A model generated the notes under the pieces. It was not told the DNA's origin. It made no database searches and saw only the letters and a program-made list of their open reading frames with translations. A stretch of DNA of 64,000 nt. Origin: Gp1-AA145 sp963757135 (GTDB lineage Bacteria; Acidobacteriota; Terriglobia; Terriglobales; Acidobacteriaceae). Of the stretch, positions 35,634 through 45,848 are shown in pieces. The translations under genes were made by a program, and so were the position numbers. How positions within the stretch are numbered: the first letter of the stretch is position 1; the number at the start of each line of letters is the position of its first letter. The stretch lies in the NCBI GenBank assembly GCA_963757135.1, contig CAVWQE010000010.1, positions 186,001 through 250,000 on the forward strand. Direction: 5' to 3'.

Positions 35634-37571
35634 ATGTGCGGGATTGCCGGCATCGTCAGCGCAAATCGTAGTGACAGGATTGAGGAAGCCGTCGTCCGCC
35701 GTATGTGCAATGCCATCGTGCACCGCGGCCCGGATGACGAAGGTCTTCTCGCCCGGCAGAATACCGGCCTCGGCATGCGCCGTCTGAGCATCATTGATCT
35801 GGCTGGTGGCCATCAGCCCATCTTTAACGAAGATCGCTCGGCCTGGATCGTATTTAACGGAGAAATCTATAACTTCCCCGAATTGAGGCCCGAACTCGAA
35901 GCCAAAGGCCATCGTTTCACAACGCATAGCGACACCGAAACCATTGTTCATCTGTACGAAGAATTCGGCGCGGACTGTGTGCAGAAGCTGCGCGGAATGT
36001 TCGCCTTCGCTCTGTGGGATGAAAAGCGACAGAAACTGCTGATTGCGCGGGACCGGCTTGGCAAGAAGCCGCTGCACTACGCGCTCCATCGCGAAAAGCT
36101 CTATTTTGCTTCTGAAATCAAATCCATTCTCGCGGTCGCGCCGGAACTGGCCGAGATCAATCGCGCGGCGCTGCTGCAGTACATGTATTTGGGATACATA
36201 CCTGATCCGGCCACGGCATTTGTCGGGATTCACAAGTTGCCCCCTGGACACCTGCTTGAATTCGAACGCGGGGAAGTGCGCATTCGCAAATACTGGGATT
36301 TGCCGCAGTACGGAACGCATCAGCCATCGAGCGAAGAGGAGTGTCTCGAAGAGTTAGAACGCCGACTAGCCGAGGCCGTGCGAATCCGCCTGATCTCAGA
36401 CGTGCCACTGGGCGCAATGTTGAGCGGCGGCACTGATTCCTCCACCGTGGTTGCCCTTATGGCGCGTGCGAGTGCGAAGCCGGTCAAGACCTTTGCCATC
36501 GGCTTCAAGCAGTCGGATTTCGACGAATCAAAATACGCACGTATTGTGGCAGATAAGTTCGGCACCGACCACCACGAATTGATTCTTGAGCCTGACGTAG
36601 TCGGCACGGTGGAGAAGTTGACGCGCTCTCTGGAAGAACCCTTTGCGGATTCTTCCATGCTGCCCACGTATTTTGTCTCCTGCCTGGCGCGGCAGCATGT
36701 CACGGTGGCTCTTTCCGGGGACGGAGGTGACGAACTGTTCGCGGGATACGAGCGCTACGGAATCCAACAGGGACGGGAAAAATTCGCCAGGATTCCCGCC
36801 AGCCTGTCACGGCTGTATCGCAATCACTTGTTTCCGCTGGTCCCGAAGGGAACACGCGGCCGCCAGCTTTCCTACAATCTCTCGCTGCCGTGGCGCGAGC
36901 GCTATGCAGACGAGATGTGTTTCGTCCCGTCGTTCGAGCGTGAGTTCCCGCTGCTATCGCCGGAGTTCCGCGCCACCATTGCCGAGAGCGGCGATCCCCA
37001 AGAAATCCTTCTCAGGTATTTCGAACAGGCGCCTGCGAAAGACCCCGTCAGCCAGATGCTTTACGTGGACACGAAAACTTATCTGGTCGAAGACATCCTC
37101 ACCAAAGTCGACCGCATGAGCATGCTCACTTCGTTGGAAGTGCGCGTGCCCATTCTGGACCATCTCTTCGTGGAGTGGGTCACCGGGCTCGGGCCTGAGT
37201 GGAAGATGCGTGACGGCCAGCAGAAATACATCTTCCGCAAGCTGGCTGAGCGGGTTGGAGTGCCGAAAGAAGTGCTCTATCGTCCAAAACAAGGATTCGC
37301 GCTGCCTCTCGTACATTGGATGCGGAACGAATTGCGCGAGATCATTCTCACCACCTTACTCGAACCGCGCACCCTGCAGCGCGGCTACTTCGACCCGGTC
37401 GGGGTCCGCCGCTTGCTTGACGAACACTTCAGCGGCCGGCGCGACCGCTCGTCGGCGATTTGGCGGCTGCTCATTTTCGAACTCTGGCATCGGAATTTCC
37501 TCGAAGGCTTCAACCATGCTGAATCGAGCGTACCGCATGCTCTAAGCGTCTCTGGCGGAGAGCCGGTGTAA
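35634..37571 (+). CDS. Asparagine synthase-type amidotransferase
   Basis: A 645-aa AsnB-like enzyme. The N-terminal glutaminase has catalytic Cys2 (MCGIAGIV), RGPDDEG, VFNGEIYNF and SDTETIVH. The C-terminal synthetase has the ATP loop LSGGTDSS, VALSGDGGDE and the KVDRMSM segment. In exosortase loci such an enzyme is specialised (XrtA-associated amidotransferase) and is thought to amidate a sugar carboxyl or sugar precursor in place of aspartate. A second AsnB-like gene lies 2.3 kb away on the other strand. The stop overlaps the next start by one base (TAATG). Confidence 0.88.
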   Translation: MCGIAGIVSANRSDRIEEAVVRRMCNAIVHRGPDDEGLLARQNTGLGMRRLSIIDLAGGHQPIFNEDRSAWIVFNGEIYNFPELRPELEAKGHRFTTHSDTETIVHLYEEFGADCVQKLRGMFAFALWDEKRQKLLIARDRLGKKPLHYALHREKLYFASEIKSILAVAPELAEINRAALLQYMYLGYIPDPATAFVGIHKLPPGHLLEFERGEVRIRKYWDLPQYGTHQPSSEEECLEELERRLAEAVRIRLISDVPLGAMLSGGTDSSTVVALMARASAKPVKTFAIGFKQSDFDESKYARIVADKFGTDHHELILEPDVVGTVEKLTRSLEEPFADSSMLPTYFVSCLARQHVTVALSGDGGDELFAGYERYGIQQGREKFARIPASLSRLYRNHLFPLVPKGTRGRQLSYNLSLPWRERYADEMCFVPSFEREFPLLSPEFRATIAESGDPQEILLRYFEQAPAKDPVSQMLYVDTKTYLVEDILTKVDRMSMLTSLEVRVPILDHLFVEWVTGLGPEWKMRDGQQKYIFRKLAERVGVPKEVLYRPKQGFALPLVHWMRNELREIILTTLLEPRTLQRGYFDPVGVRRLLDEHFSGRRDRSSAIWRLLIFELWHRNFLEGFNHAESSVPHALSVSGGEPV

Positions 37572-39847
37572 TGGCGGTAGCACAGGAACAACGAGAGCAG
37601 GACAGTAGGTTGGCGCAGCCCACGGCAACTTCAGAACTGCGTCGTGTGTTCCTGATGCTCAACAGTTTTGAAACTGGTGGTAGCGAACGCCAGTTTGTTT
37701 CGCTCGCCAAATCTCTCGATCCGCAGCAATTTTCGCTCCGCCTGGGATGCATTCAGACCAAAGGCCCGCTGCGCGATCTCTTCGGCGACGTTCCGAGATT
37801 TAAGCTAGGGGGCAGCGTTTACGGGTGGAAATCCTGGCATAGTCGCTGGCGATTGGCCCGCCACCTTCGAAAAAACCACATTCAGATTGCGCATGCCTTT
37901 GATTTCTACACCAACCTGACCCTTGTGCCTGCTGCTCTTGCGGCTCGGGTGCCCGTTATCATTGGCAGCCAACGCCAGCTTGGAGACCTGCTCACGCCGG
38001 CGCAGCGCCAATTGCAGCTCGCGGCATTCCGGATGTGTGATGCGGTTGTTTGTAACTCTCGTGCGGCGGGCGAGAGATTGATTTCCGGCGGGCTGCCTGA
38101 AGCGAAGATTCGATTCATCGGCAATGCGCTTGCTCCTGAGGCCTTTTCGCACGCTGAACCGTTAATCTCGCGGCTTGACGGCATTATGCGGGTAGGCATG
38201 GTCGCCCGCATGAATTCGGAGGCGAAGAACCACCGGGTGTTTCTTCAAGCGGCTGCGAATCTTGCAAGCCGATTTCCTTCTGTTGAGTTCGTACTCGCCG
38301 GCGACGGGCCGCTGCGAGCTCAACTTGAGGCAGAAGCAGCGGCCCTCGGGATCGGCGATCGCACAATCTTTCTTGGCGACCGTCGCGACATCCCTGCAGT
38401 CATGGCTTCTCTGGACATAACCGTCGTTCCCTCAGATTCGGAAAGCCTATCGAATGTGATTTTGGAATCTATGGCGGCCGGAGTGCCCGTCATTGCTACT
38501 AACGTCGGAGGAAATCCCGAACTGGTCAGCGACGATCGCGGCATTCTGGTGCCGGTGCGAGATGTGGACGCTTTGGCTGCTGCGACTGCGCAATTGCTGA
38601 GCGACGCGGACCATCGCGGCCGTCTAGGGGAAAACGCAGAACGATTCGCGGTCGAGCACTTCTCTGCCGATAGCATTACGCGCGAATACGAGACGCTTTA
38701 CGAGGAAATGCTGCATCGGAAGACTATAAACTCGGCTTCTTTACGCGCCCCTAAAACGGTTTCGAAACAACTGAAAGTTGCGGTTGTTGGGCCGTCCCTG
38801 AACTACGTAGGAGGCCAATCAGTCCAACTGGACCTCTTGCTCAGATACTGGTCTGGGAATCCTGATGTCGACGCAGCCTTCATTCCTGTTGATCCAGAGT
38901 TTCCGCCAGGCCTTCGCTGGATACGGCGCGTGCCCGGGCTACGAACGATCATTCGCACTCCGTTCTATCTGGCTGGCCTATGGCGCGGCTTGCGCGACGC
39001 TGATATTGCGCACATCTTCTCCGCATCCTATTCGTCATTCCTGGTTGCGCCTACTCCTGCCTGGCTGGTCGCCAGGCTCCGCGGGAAAAGGGCGATCATC
39101 CACTACCACAGCGGAGAAGCTCGCGATCACCTGCGCACTTCGCCAATTGCGCGATACGTTCTGCGCCGGGTGGATAGAATCGTGACGCCGTCGGCCTATC
39201 TTGTGGATGTATTTCGAGAATTTGGACTGAGGGCAGTTCCGATTCCTAACGTTGTAGATCTCTCACAATTCAGGTATCGCGAGCGCGAGCCGCTTCGGCC
39301 ACGCCTGGTCTGCACACGCGGCTTTCATCCCTACTATTGCGTGGATGTCGTGGTGAAGGCATTCGCGGCAATAGGAAACGAGTTTCCCGAAGCGACGCTC
39401 GACCTGGTCGGCGGCGGTCCGCTTGAAGGCGACATTCGAAAGCTGGTCTCGGATCTGAATCTCAGTGGCGTGAACTTCTGCGGTATCGCATCGAGAAACG
39501 AAATCGGCAGGTACTACGACCGGGCCGATATTTTCGTCAACGCATCGCGGCTCGACAATATGCCCGTCTCAGTGCTCGAGGCCTATGCGTCAGGCACTCC
39601 GGTTGTGAGCACGTCGCCGCAAGGAATGAATTATCTCGTCCAACATGAGGGAACCGGACTGCTTTCGCCGGTCGGGGATGCGGAAGCGCTCGCGGCAAAT
39701 GTCATACGCGTGCTGCGCGACCCGCAACTTGCCTCGTCCCTGATTGCTGGGGGCCTGAAACAACTGGAACAGTATCGGTGGGATGTTGTCGAGGGGCAAT
39801 GGCTGGATATTTATAGATCGCTCTTGACTGGGAATTCAGAAAACTGA
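37571..39847 (+). CDS. Double-domain glycosyltransferase (GT4-GT4 fusion)
   Basis: A 758-aa protein made of two complete GT-B units in tandem. The first (about 25-385) starts VFLMLNSFETGGSERQF and has VPSDSESLSNVILESMAAGVP. The second (about 400-755) starts VAVVGPSLNYVGGQSVQL and has FVNASRLDNMPVSVLEAYASGTP. Both keep the EX7E-like acidic residues (SLSNVILE and NMPVSVLE). XrtA loci usually have these as separate genes, so this looks like a fusion that would channel two successive additions. It is the last gene of the plus-strand operon and converges with the second AsnB gene. Confidence 0.87.
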   Translation: MAVAQEQREQDSRLAQPTATSELRRVFLMLNSFETGGSERQFVSLAKSLDPQQFSLRLGCIQTKGPLRDLFGDVPRFKLGGSVYGWKSWHSRWRLARHLRKNHIQIAHAFDFYTNLTLVPAALAARVPVIIGSQRQLGDLLTPAQRQLQLAAFRMCDAVVCNSRAAGERLISGGLPEAKIRFIGNALAPEAFSHAEPLISRLDGIMRVGMVARMNSEAKNHRVFLQAAANLASRFPSVEFVLAGDGPLRAQLEAEAAALGIGDRTIFLGDRRDIPAVMASLDITVVPSDSESLSNVILESMAAGVPVIATNVGGNPELVSDDRGILVPVRDVDALAAATAQLLSDADHRGRLGENAERFAVEHFSADSITREYETLYEEMLHRKTINSASLRAPKTVSKQLKVAVVGPSLNYVGGQSVQLDLLLRYWSGNPDVDAAFIPVDPEFPPGLRWIRRVPGLRTIIRTPFYLAGLWRGLRDADIAHIFSASYSSFLVAPTPAWLVARLRGKRAIIHYHSGEARDHLRTSPIARYVLRRVDRIVTPSAYLVDVFREFGLRAVPIPNVVDLSQFRYREREPLRPRLVCTRGFHPYYCVDVVVKAFAAIGNEFPEATLDLVGGGPLEGDIRKLVSDLNLSGVNFCGIASRNEIGRYYDRADIFVNASRLDNMPVSVLEAYASGTPVVSTSPQGMNYLVQHEGTGLLSPVGDAEALAANVIRVLRDPQLASSLIAGGLKQLEQYRWDVVEGQWLDIYRSLLTGNSEN

Positions 39848-39859
39848 TCGAACGCCCAA

Positions 39860-41815
39860 TTACCGGGCAGGCGATGCCAGCGCCGTTCTTTCATGCCTCA
39901 AGAACTTGTCCGACTCGCCTTCCAGGCAGACCCGATGCCATAGTTCCAGGTTCAGCAATCTCCATATGCGATCGTAATTATCGCGATACTTGGCTCGATG
40001 TTCGGAAAACAAGCGGCTAATTGCTTCCGGCCTGAAATATCCGCGCTGCATGCTGCGGGGCTCAAGCAGCAGTTTCTCGATTGAATCAAGGCGTGGCCCA
40101 GCCAGCCAACCGCTCCACGGAGTCGGGAACCCAAGCTTGGGGCGATAAAGAATGGAGTGCGGCAGCAGGTCTTCCATCGCCTTCTTCAATACGTTTTTTC
40201 CGGCTAATCCCTTCAACTGCACTTCACGTGGAATGCGCGTAGCGAACTCTACGAGAACATGGTCTAGAAAGGGCACACGGCTCTCGATGGATGCGGCCAT
40301 GCTCATGTTGTCTTGCTTCATCAAAAGCTCAACCAGATAGGTCTTAATATCGGTGTAAAGCAACCGCTGCAGCATCTCTCCCTTGGAGTTTTCCCAGTAC
40401 GACAGCACCCGTTCGTATGCAGATCCACGAGGAAACTTTTGCCGCATTTCCTCAGTCAGTAGTCCTGCCTGCTCAGCTTCACTGAACGCGGAAAAGAAAT
40501 TATCGAAATAGAAAGAGGACCATGAAGCTGCATCGAGACCAAGGAACGTGTGTCCGAGCTTGCGACGAAGGGTAGCGCCCAGCACCGGAGACTTGGCGAT
40601 GAGTTCGCGAATCGACTTGCGCAAAAAGTCCGGCGTCACCCGCCGATACACTTGATCGAACGCCTGGTTCTTGAGCGTGAACGCGTAGCGCGAGTAGCCT
40701 CCCAAGGTTTCGTCACTGCCTTCGCCAGTCAGAACGACAGTCACGCGCTCTCGCGCCAGGCGCGCTACAAAATACAGAGACACACTCGACGGCCACACCA
40801 CCGGCTCGTCTTCGTGCCAGATCAATTGGGGAAGAGCATCGAAGAATTCGCCTTCGCTGACCATCACCTCGTGATGTATGGAATTTAAATGCTGGGCCAC
40901 GATCCGTGCATAGGGCAGTTCGCTGTAGCTCTGTTCGGTGTAACCAACCGAAAAAGTCTCGATCGGCGATTTTCGAATCTTAGTCATCAGGGCGGCTACT
41001 GCGCTGGAATCCACGCCCCCACTCAGGAAAACGCCGAGCGGAACGTCGCTCATCAGATGGCTGCTGACAGCCTGCTCCAGCATTTCGCGATAGGTCTGGA
41101 CGTAATAAGACTCGTCGCGAACCGGACCGCTGGTCGAAGTATCGAGCTCCCAATACTGCTGGATTTCTGAGTGGCCGTAGGAATCGACCACCATACGCTC
41201 ACCCGGCATCAGCTTGCGAATGCCGTTATAAAACGTCTCTGCGCCGGAGAGATAGCCAAAGGCCAGATATTCCGGCAGTCCTGAAAAGTTGAATTCAGGG
41301 CGCACTCCGCCGTGTGCAAGAATGACTTTTATTTCTGAACCGAACAGTAACGACCCCGGCGTCAGTCGAAAATAAAGTGGCTTGATGCCAAGACGGTCGC
41401 GGGCGATGAACAGGGTTTCTTTTTCGCGGTCCCAGATCGCAAATGCGAACATTCCGCGCAGGTGATGAACGCAATCGCGCCCGTACTCTTCGTAAAGATG
41501 GACAATGGTTTCGGTGTCGCTGTTGGTGCGGTAGCGATGGCCCCGCGGCTCCAGTTGCTGACGCAGTTCGGCGTGGTTATAGATCTCGCCGTTGAATACG
41601 ATCCAGATTGTGCCGGTTTCGTTGCTGATGGGCTGATGTCCGCCGGCTACGTCAATAATGCTAAGGCGGCGCATGCCAATACTGACACGGCCATCAGTAT
41701 AGACACCCTCGTCATCGGGTCCCCGGTGCGTCATTGCGGCACACATCTGACGCACGGTCGCGGCTTCTGCGCGTCCGTTCTCCCCGAACTTCATCACTCC
41801 CGCGATGCCGCACAT
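39860..41815 (-). CDS. Asparagine synthase-type amidotransferase, second copy
   Basis: A 651-aa AsnB-like enzyme, divergent in sequence from the one at 35.6 kb. Cys2 (MCGIAGVM), THRGPDDEG, VFNGEIYNHAEL, then FLSGGVDSSAVAAL (ATP loop), VLTGEGSDETLGGY and KQDNMSM. It is downstream of the heparinase-like gene on the same strand with 32 bases between. Its GEGSDE replaces the other copy's GDGGDE. Both domains are complete, so it should be active. Cellular asparagine synthesis or a second polymer amidation are both possible. Confidence 0.87.
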   Translation of the reverse strand: MCGIAGVMKFGENGRAEAATVRQMCAAMTHRGPDDEGVYTDGRVSIGMRRLSIIDVAGGHQPISNETGTIWIVFNGEIYNHAELRQQLEPRGHRYRTNSDTETIVHLYEEYGRDCVHHLRGMFAFAIWDREKETLFIARDRLGIKPLYFRLTPGSLLFGSEIKVILAHGGVRPEFNFSGLPEYLAFGYLSGAETFYNGIRKLMPGERMVVDSYGHSEIQQYWELDTSTSGPVRDESYYVQTYREMLEQAVSSHLMSDVPLGVFLSGGVDSSAVAALMTKIRKSPIETFSVGYTEQSYSELPYARIVAQHLNSIHHEVMVSEGEFFDALPQLIWHEDEPVVWPSSVSLYFVARLARERVTVVLTGEGSDETLGGYSRYAFTLKNQAFDQVYRRVTPDFLRKSIRELIAKSPVLGATLRRKLGHTFLGLDAASWSSFYFDNFFSAFSEAEQAGLLTEEMRQKFPRGSAYERVLSYWENSKGEMLQRLLYTDIKTYLVELLMKQDNMSMAASIESRVPFLDHVLVEFATRIPREVQLKGLAGKNVLKKAMEDLLPHSILYRPKLGFPTPWSGWLAGPRLDSIEKLLLEPRSMQRGYFRPEAISRLFSEHRAKYRDNYDRIWRLLNLELWHRVCLEGESDKFLRHERTALASPAR

Positions 41816-41847
41816 CGTAAATCTCCGGGCTGACTAGCTGCCTCTGT

Positions 41848-44169
41848 TTAGCGTACAGGAGTTCCCGTCCGGATTAACTCCCCATGAAAGTACTTTAGTG
41901 ACTCCGCATCAGAGGATGCACCTGTCCCGGACGTCCATTCAAAACGCCGTACCCGATCGGGCGCAGAAAACACTCGCTGGCCTTCCACTTCGACAAACGT
42001 TGCGAAGCAGAAAACCAACGATGAAATCTCGCGGTTGTGTCTGCGAATGAACAGGAACTCAGCGTCGCTGGCGAGTGACGCCATCGTCCAATTCACGCCT
42101 GCGCTGCCAAATATGACTTGGTCCGTAGTTCCGTCGCGCTCATAGACGTAACTTGTAACTCCCCCAGAGGCCGTACCAGACGCCGCAAAGCGGCCCGGCT
42201 GTTCTGACGCGCCCATGGGTACAATCAGCGTGCAGTGCTCGGCAGGCAGCTTACGCCGCGTCTTGAACACGCCAACCGGAGCGGGCGATTTCTCGCCGTA
42301 TGCCGGAGAAATGAATGCCTCTTCAATGGAGGCATCCCACGAATGTGCGCTTAGCAAGACAAGTCGCTCGTCTTCGCGGTCACCGGCAAGAGAGCCGTCA
42401 CGAATCTCAAGGTCGATGCCTGGAGCGAAATGCCAGAAGATTTCAAGATCGTGCTCTGTTTCGCCAAGCTTACAAGAATCGCGGATCAGCCAATATTCAC
42501 CGTGCAAGTGAAAGATGGCGCGGCGGTGAAGAACCGGATCCACAAGCCGGCGATAACCAGCGTGACTTCCACAGAAGTATGTAAAGCGGTCGCCCTGCTC
42601 CCACAGCTCCGCCATGACCTCCGGAAGCGAACTCCAGGAAAATGCGTTCTCAGGTACAGCTTGATCGCACGCGTCAACTCGAAGTGTATTGTGGGCCGCG
42701 GTTCCGCGGAACCCATTGCGATCGTCCCCGGGCGAGATGTAAACATAGGTTCCGGGATCGATCAGCCATGGGCGATCATTCATCGATAGCCGAACGCTAA
42801 GCGCGTCGGCATGGCCATGGCCCCCGTGCCCAATGCCATGCGGTCCGGCGTCCACCAGCATCAGGCTCCGGCGCGGGGCGTCGCTGGCGATGACGTAGAG
42901 TCCACCGTCTTCAAATGCGCACGAGGATACGTCGTCTGGTTGGTTGCTGGTGTCGCAGGCGGCAATCGCCTCCTGTCCGAACATCCAAATTGCTTCCTCG
43001 GTCGGCTTCGCAGAAAGCGACGTATTTCGGAACAGGCAGGCGCCGACCGCGAGGGGATCGGACATGTGTTCTGCTCGATTACGACGAGGATTGAATAATC
43101 GCCCGCCATCGTCATCGCCGAAGCCCTGTGATTCTCCGTTTCTGCAAAGCACGCTCACGAGGTGCAACATCCGTTGAAGCGTGGGATCGAACGATTCGGG
43201 CATTTGGATGCTGCTTCTTGCGGCCAACGCCTTTGCGTGCAGGAAGAAATCCAACGCATAGATGTGGTAATACAGCGACTGCTCAAAGTAAACGCCGTCT
43301 GAGCGCACCTGGCGCTGAATCTCCGCCAACAAGATGTTGAACCCTTGTTGCTGCCATTCTTTCGCAGCAAAGATTTCCGGACAAAGTGTGCCGATAAAAA
43401 AGAGAGCAAGCGCCTCGCCAAGAAGATGTGTGTTGGGCGAGAAGTATGTCGAAAGATATCGCTCAATGTAACGGCCGTTTCGCGCAAGCGCTCGAACCAG
43501 ATCGCGATCAAATGAGGTGGACATAACAGTGCTGCCCGCCAATAGATTGCGTACCCAAATCCACGACAGGCTACGGAAGGCAACTTCGAGGCTACTGCCC
43601 CAATTGATCCCCATGGGATAAGGATTCGCGGCCTGCCATGAATAAAACTGGCGCTCGATCTCCTGTGCGTATTCAGTTCTGTTGGTGAATGCCCACGCCT
43701 TGGCCAGCGTGACCAGATGCTGGTGCCGGTTCAATTCCCACGTGACTTTGTGATCGCCAACTTCGCCGAAGTCGAGAAAGCGAATCTTGTACCAGGGCTT
43801 CAGCGGAGCGCGCTTGCCGTGGACCGCGTCCAGATGCCAATCGATATCGCGGCCATAATCGAGATCACGGTAACCCAGCAAGCGGAAACGATGCTGAAGG
43901 ATCTCCTCTGCTTCGGTGATCGTCTCGGTCACCACTCCGGGCAAGTGTTGGCAAATCAGATCGACCCGGTTCCGGACATCAACCGCGCCGAAAAAGAATC
44001 TTCCAGTGCTGCCAGCGTTGCGGTGAAACTCGGGGTCGGCGCGCAGCAATCCGGCCCGATAACCGGCGTACTCGGCGCGCTTGCCGAACTCCTGCCCGAC
44101 GCGCGTGCGGAACTCGTCCCAACTCATGCGCGACAGTTTCGTCCAAATTTTGCGGACAGGAAGGCTCAC
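41848..44169 (-). CDS. Heparinase II/III family protein (putative uronate polymer lyase)
   Basis: A 773-aa protein with an N-terminal alpha/alpha-toroid (about 90-380) and a C-terminal heparinase II/III beta-sandwich. Recognisable: WKLNR-like KVTWELNRHQHLV, the SLYYHIYALDFFLHA helix, GHGGHGHADALSV (catalytic His region), WLIDPGTYVY and the FRGTAAHNTLRVD motif. Relatives cleave heparin, alginate or other uronate polymers by beta-elimination. No signal peptide is visible, which is odd for a lyase on exported polymer. Its neighbour across the divergent spacer is algD, which supports a uronate polymer as substrate. Confidence 0.85.
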   Translation of the reverse strand: MSLPVRKIWTKLSRMSWDEFRTRVGQEFGKRAEYAGYRAGLLRADPEFHRNAGSTGRFFFGAVDVRNRVDLICQHLPGVVTETITEAEEILQHRFRLLGYRDLDYGRDIDWHLDAVHGKRAPLKPWYKIRFLDFGEVGDHKVTWELNRHQHLVTLAKAWAFTNRTEYAQEIERQFYSWQAANPYPMGINWGSSLEVAFRSLSWIWVRNLLAGSTVMSTSFDRDLVRALARNGRYIERYLSTYFSPNTHLLGEALALFFIGTLCPEIFAAKEWQQQGFNILLAEIQRQVRSDGVYFEQSLYYHIYALDFFLHAKALAARSSIQMPESFDPTLQRMLHLVSVLCRNGESQGFGDDDGGRLFNPRRNRAEHMSDPLAVGACLFRNTSLSAKPTEEAIWMFGQEAIAACDTSNQPDDVSSCAFEDGGLYVIASDAPRRSLMLVDAGPHGIGHGGHGHADALSVRLSMNDRPWLIDPGTYVYISPGDDRNGFRGTAAHNTLRVDACDQAVPENAFSWSSLPEVMAELWEQGDRFTYFCGSHAGYRRLVDPVLHRRAIFHLHGEYWLIRDSCKLGETEHDLEIFWHFAPGIDLEIRDGSLAGDREDERLVLLSAHSWDASIEEAFISPAYGEKSPAPVGVFKTRRKLPAEHCTLIVPMGASEQPGRFAASGTASGGVTSYVYERDGTTDQVIFGSAGVNWTMASLASDAEFLFIRRHNREISSLVFCFATFVEVEGQRVFSAPDRVRRFEWTSGTGASSDAESLKYFHGELIRTGTPVR

Positions 44170-44526
44170 CTCCTGATCGTATCGTGACGTTTATTGCAGG
44201 ACAAATTACTTCCAGCGGCAGCAGAACTCAGTTGGGCCGCCGCTTGAGTACAGGTGACTGAGGTAAGTCGCTGTGGGGCGCCTTTGGCCGCTAGAATTTG
44301 GTTTCTGGTCTTGGGGTTCCTCGCCTGTCCGAGTTTTGGGTGTGGGAGAAACTGCATAAGTACTAAAGGGCGACGTCGGTCAGTTGCCGTGAGGTTAGTA
44401 AAGTGCTTGTATGCAATAGTTTAGCATGTGGTTTCCCGGTTAAATTGAGAACGAAAAGTGGGGCACAATTGAGTTATTCTGCTTGAGCAACTGGTCTGAA
44501 ATTTCGTTCCGGATGAGGGAGAATTC
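44170..44526. other. Divergent spacer between the lyase gene and algD
   Basis: 357 bases without a credible gene, presumed to hold the promoters of the leftward lyase-AsnB pair and the rightward algD group. It becomes AT-rich after 44340. A GAGGGA element at 44515-44520 is the algD ribosome binding site. No clear promoter box, riboswitch or palindrome stands out by eye. Confidence 0.55.
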
Positions 44527-45846
44527 GTGAGTTCGTCGATCAGCCTTTTTGGCCTTGGTTACGTGGGATCCGTGAGCGCGGCTTGCTTTGCGCACATGGG
44601 GCATAAAGTCACAGGCGTTGACGTCAGCGAGACCAAGGTCGAGATGCTCGATTCCGGCCGCACCCCGATCATCGAAGCACGCATGGAGGCTCTGGTCGCG
44701 GAAGCTAACAAGTCCTGCAGGCTGCACGCGACCACCGATTCCATCGCCGCCGTGCTCGCATCCGATATTTCCTTCGTTTGTGTCGGCACTCCGAGTCTGC
44801 GCAGCGGCAAGCTCGATCTCAGCCACGTCGAAAAAGTTTCGCGCGAAATCGGGAGCGCACTGAAGCAGAAGAGTACGTTTCATACGGTTGTATTGCGGAG
44901 CACCGTGCTGCCCGGGACGACTGAGACCTTAATGATTCCTGCCATCGAGCAGGCTAGCGGGAAAAAGTGTGGGGTTGATTTTGTAGTCTGCTACAACCCC
45001 GAGTTTATGCGTGAAGGAAGCGCCGTCGCCGACTTCTTGCAGCCGCCCTACACAATCTTCGGTTCCCAAAATCCTGAGCATCTTGCCCCGCTGCGTGAAC
45101 TGTACAAGGATGTTCCGGCCACTGTGTTTGAAACCTCGATTCGCGTGGCGGAAATGGTGAAGTACGTTTCGAACCTCTATCACGCTGTGAAGGTCGGTTT
45201 CGCCAATGAAGTCGGAACACTGTGCAAGCACCTGGGCGTTGAAAGCGACCAGGTCACAAAGATCTTCATGTCGGATACGAAGCTGAATATTTCATCCGCT
45301 TATCTCGCGCCGGGCTTTGCATTTGGCGGTTCGTGTCTGCCCAAGGACCTGCGGGCGATTACACATCGCGCCAAAGAACTTGATCTCGATTTGCCGATGC
45401 TCGAGTCGCTGATGCCGAGCAACGCTCAACACATCGACCGCGGCGTTGAAGCCGTCCTGCGCACCGGCAAACGTAAAATCGCGATGCTGGGACTAAGCTT
45501 TAAGGCCGGCACCGACGACCTGCGCGAGAGCCCGCAAGTGCAGCTGATCAAGCGATTGCTCGGCGAAGGTTGCCAGATAAAAATTTGGGACCGGGATGTT
45601 TCTCTAGCGCGACTTGCCGGTTCGAATCGCCAGTACATTGAAGAGGTAATTCCTCACATCGGCTCGCTACTTTCTGCGGACATGCCGGAAGTGGTTCGCG
45701 ATTCCGAGGTCGTGATTGTCGGCACGAAAATTGAAAAGGGCGATCTCGCCCGCTTGCTCACACCGGCCCAAATCGTGATCGATCTGGTGAACCTCGACCC
45801 CGCGCGCCGACCACAAGCGGCTTCTTACGAGGGGATCTGCTGGTAA
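44527..45846 (+). CDS. algD: GDP-mannose 6-dehydrogenase
   Basis: Oxidises GDP-mannose to GDP-mannuronate with NAD. The 439-aa protein follows Pseudomonas AlgD closely from the start (ISLFGLGYVGSVSAACFA) through the NPEFMREGSA and PGFAFGGSCLPKDLRA motifs (catalytic Cys) and LSFKAGTDDLRESP to the shared C-terminus EGICW. This is stronger than a generic UDP-sugar dehydrogenase match. The start is GTG 44527 with GAGGGA six bases upstream. It heads a short plus-strand group with the sulfotransferase and FemAB-like genes. Its product would supply mannuronate to the EPS. Confidence 0.83.
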   Translation: MSSSISLFGLGYVGSVSAACFAHMGHKVTGVDVSETKVEMLDSGRTPIIEARMEALVAEANKSCRLHATTDSIAAVLASDISFVCVGTPSLRSGKLDLSHVEKVSREIGSALKQKSTFHTVVLRSTVLPGTTETLMIPAIEQASGKKCGVDFVVCYNPEFMREGSAVADFLQPPYTIFGSQNPEHLAPLRELYKDVPATVFETSIRVAEMVKYVSNLYHAVKVGFANEVGTLCKHLGVESDQVTKIFMSDTKLNISSAYLAPGFAFGGSCLPKDLRAITHRAKELDLDLPMLESLMPSNAQHIDRGVEAVLRTGKRKIAMLGLSFKAGTDDLRESPQVQLIKRLLGEGCQIKIWDRDVSLARLAGSNRQYIEEVIPHIGSLLSADMPEVVRDSEVVIVGTKIEKGDLARLLTPAQIVIDLVNLDPARRPQAASYEGICW

Positions 45847-45848
45847 GC

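Noticed and set aside
39841..39859. Hairpin between the convergent EPS and AsnB genes (GCCC ... GGGC)
   Set aside because: The stem is only four or five base pairs and has no T tract, so it is too weak to call a terminator.
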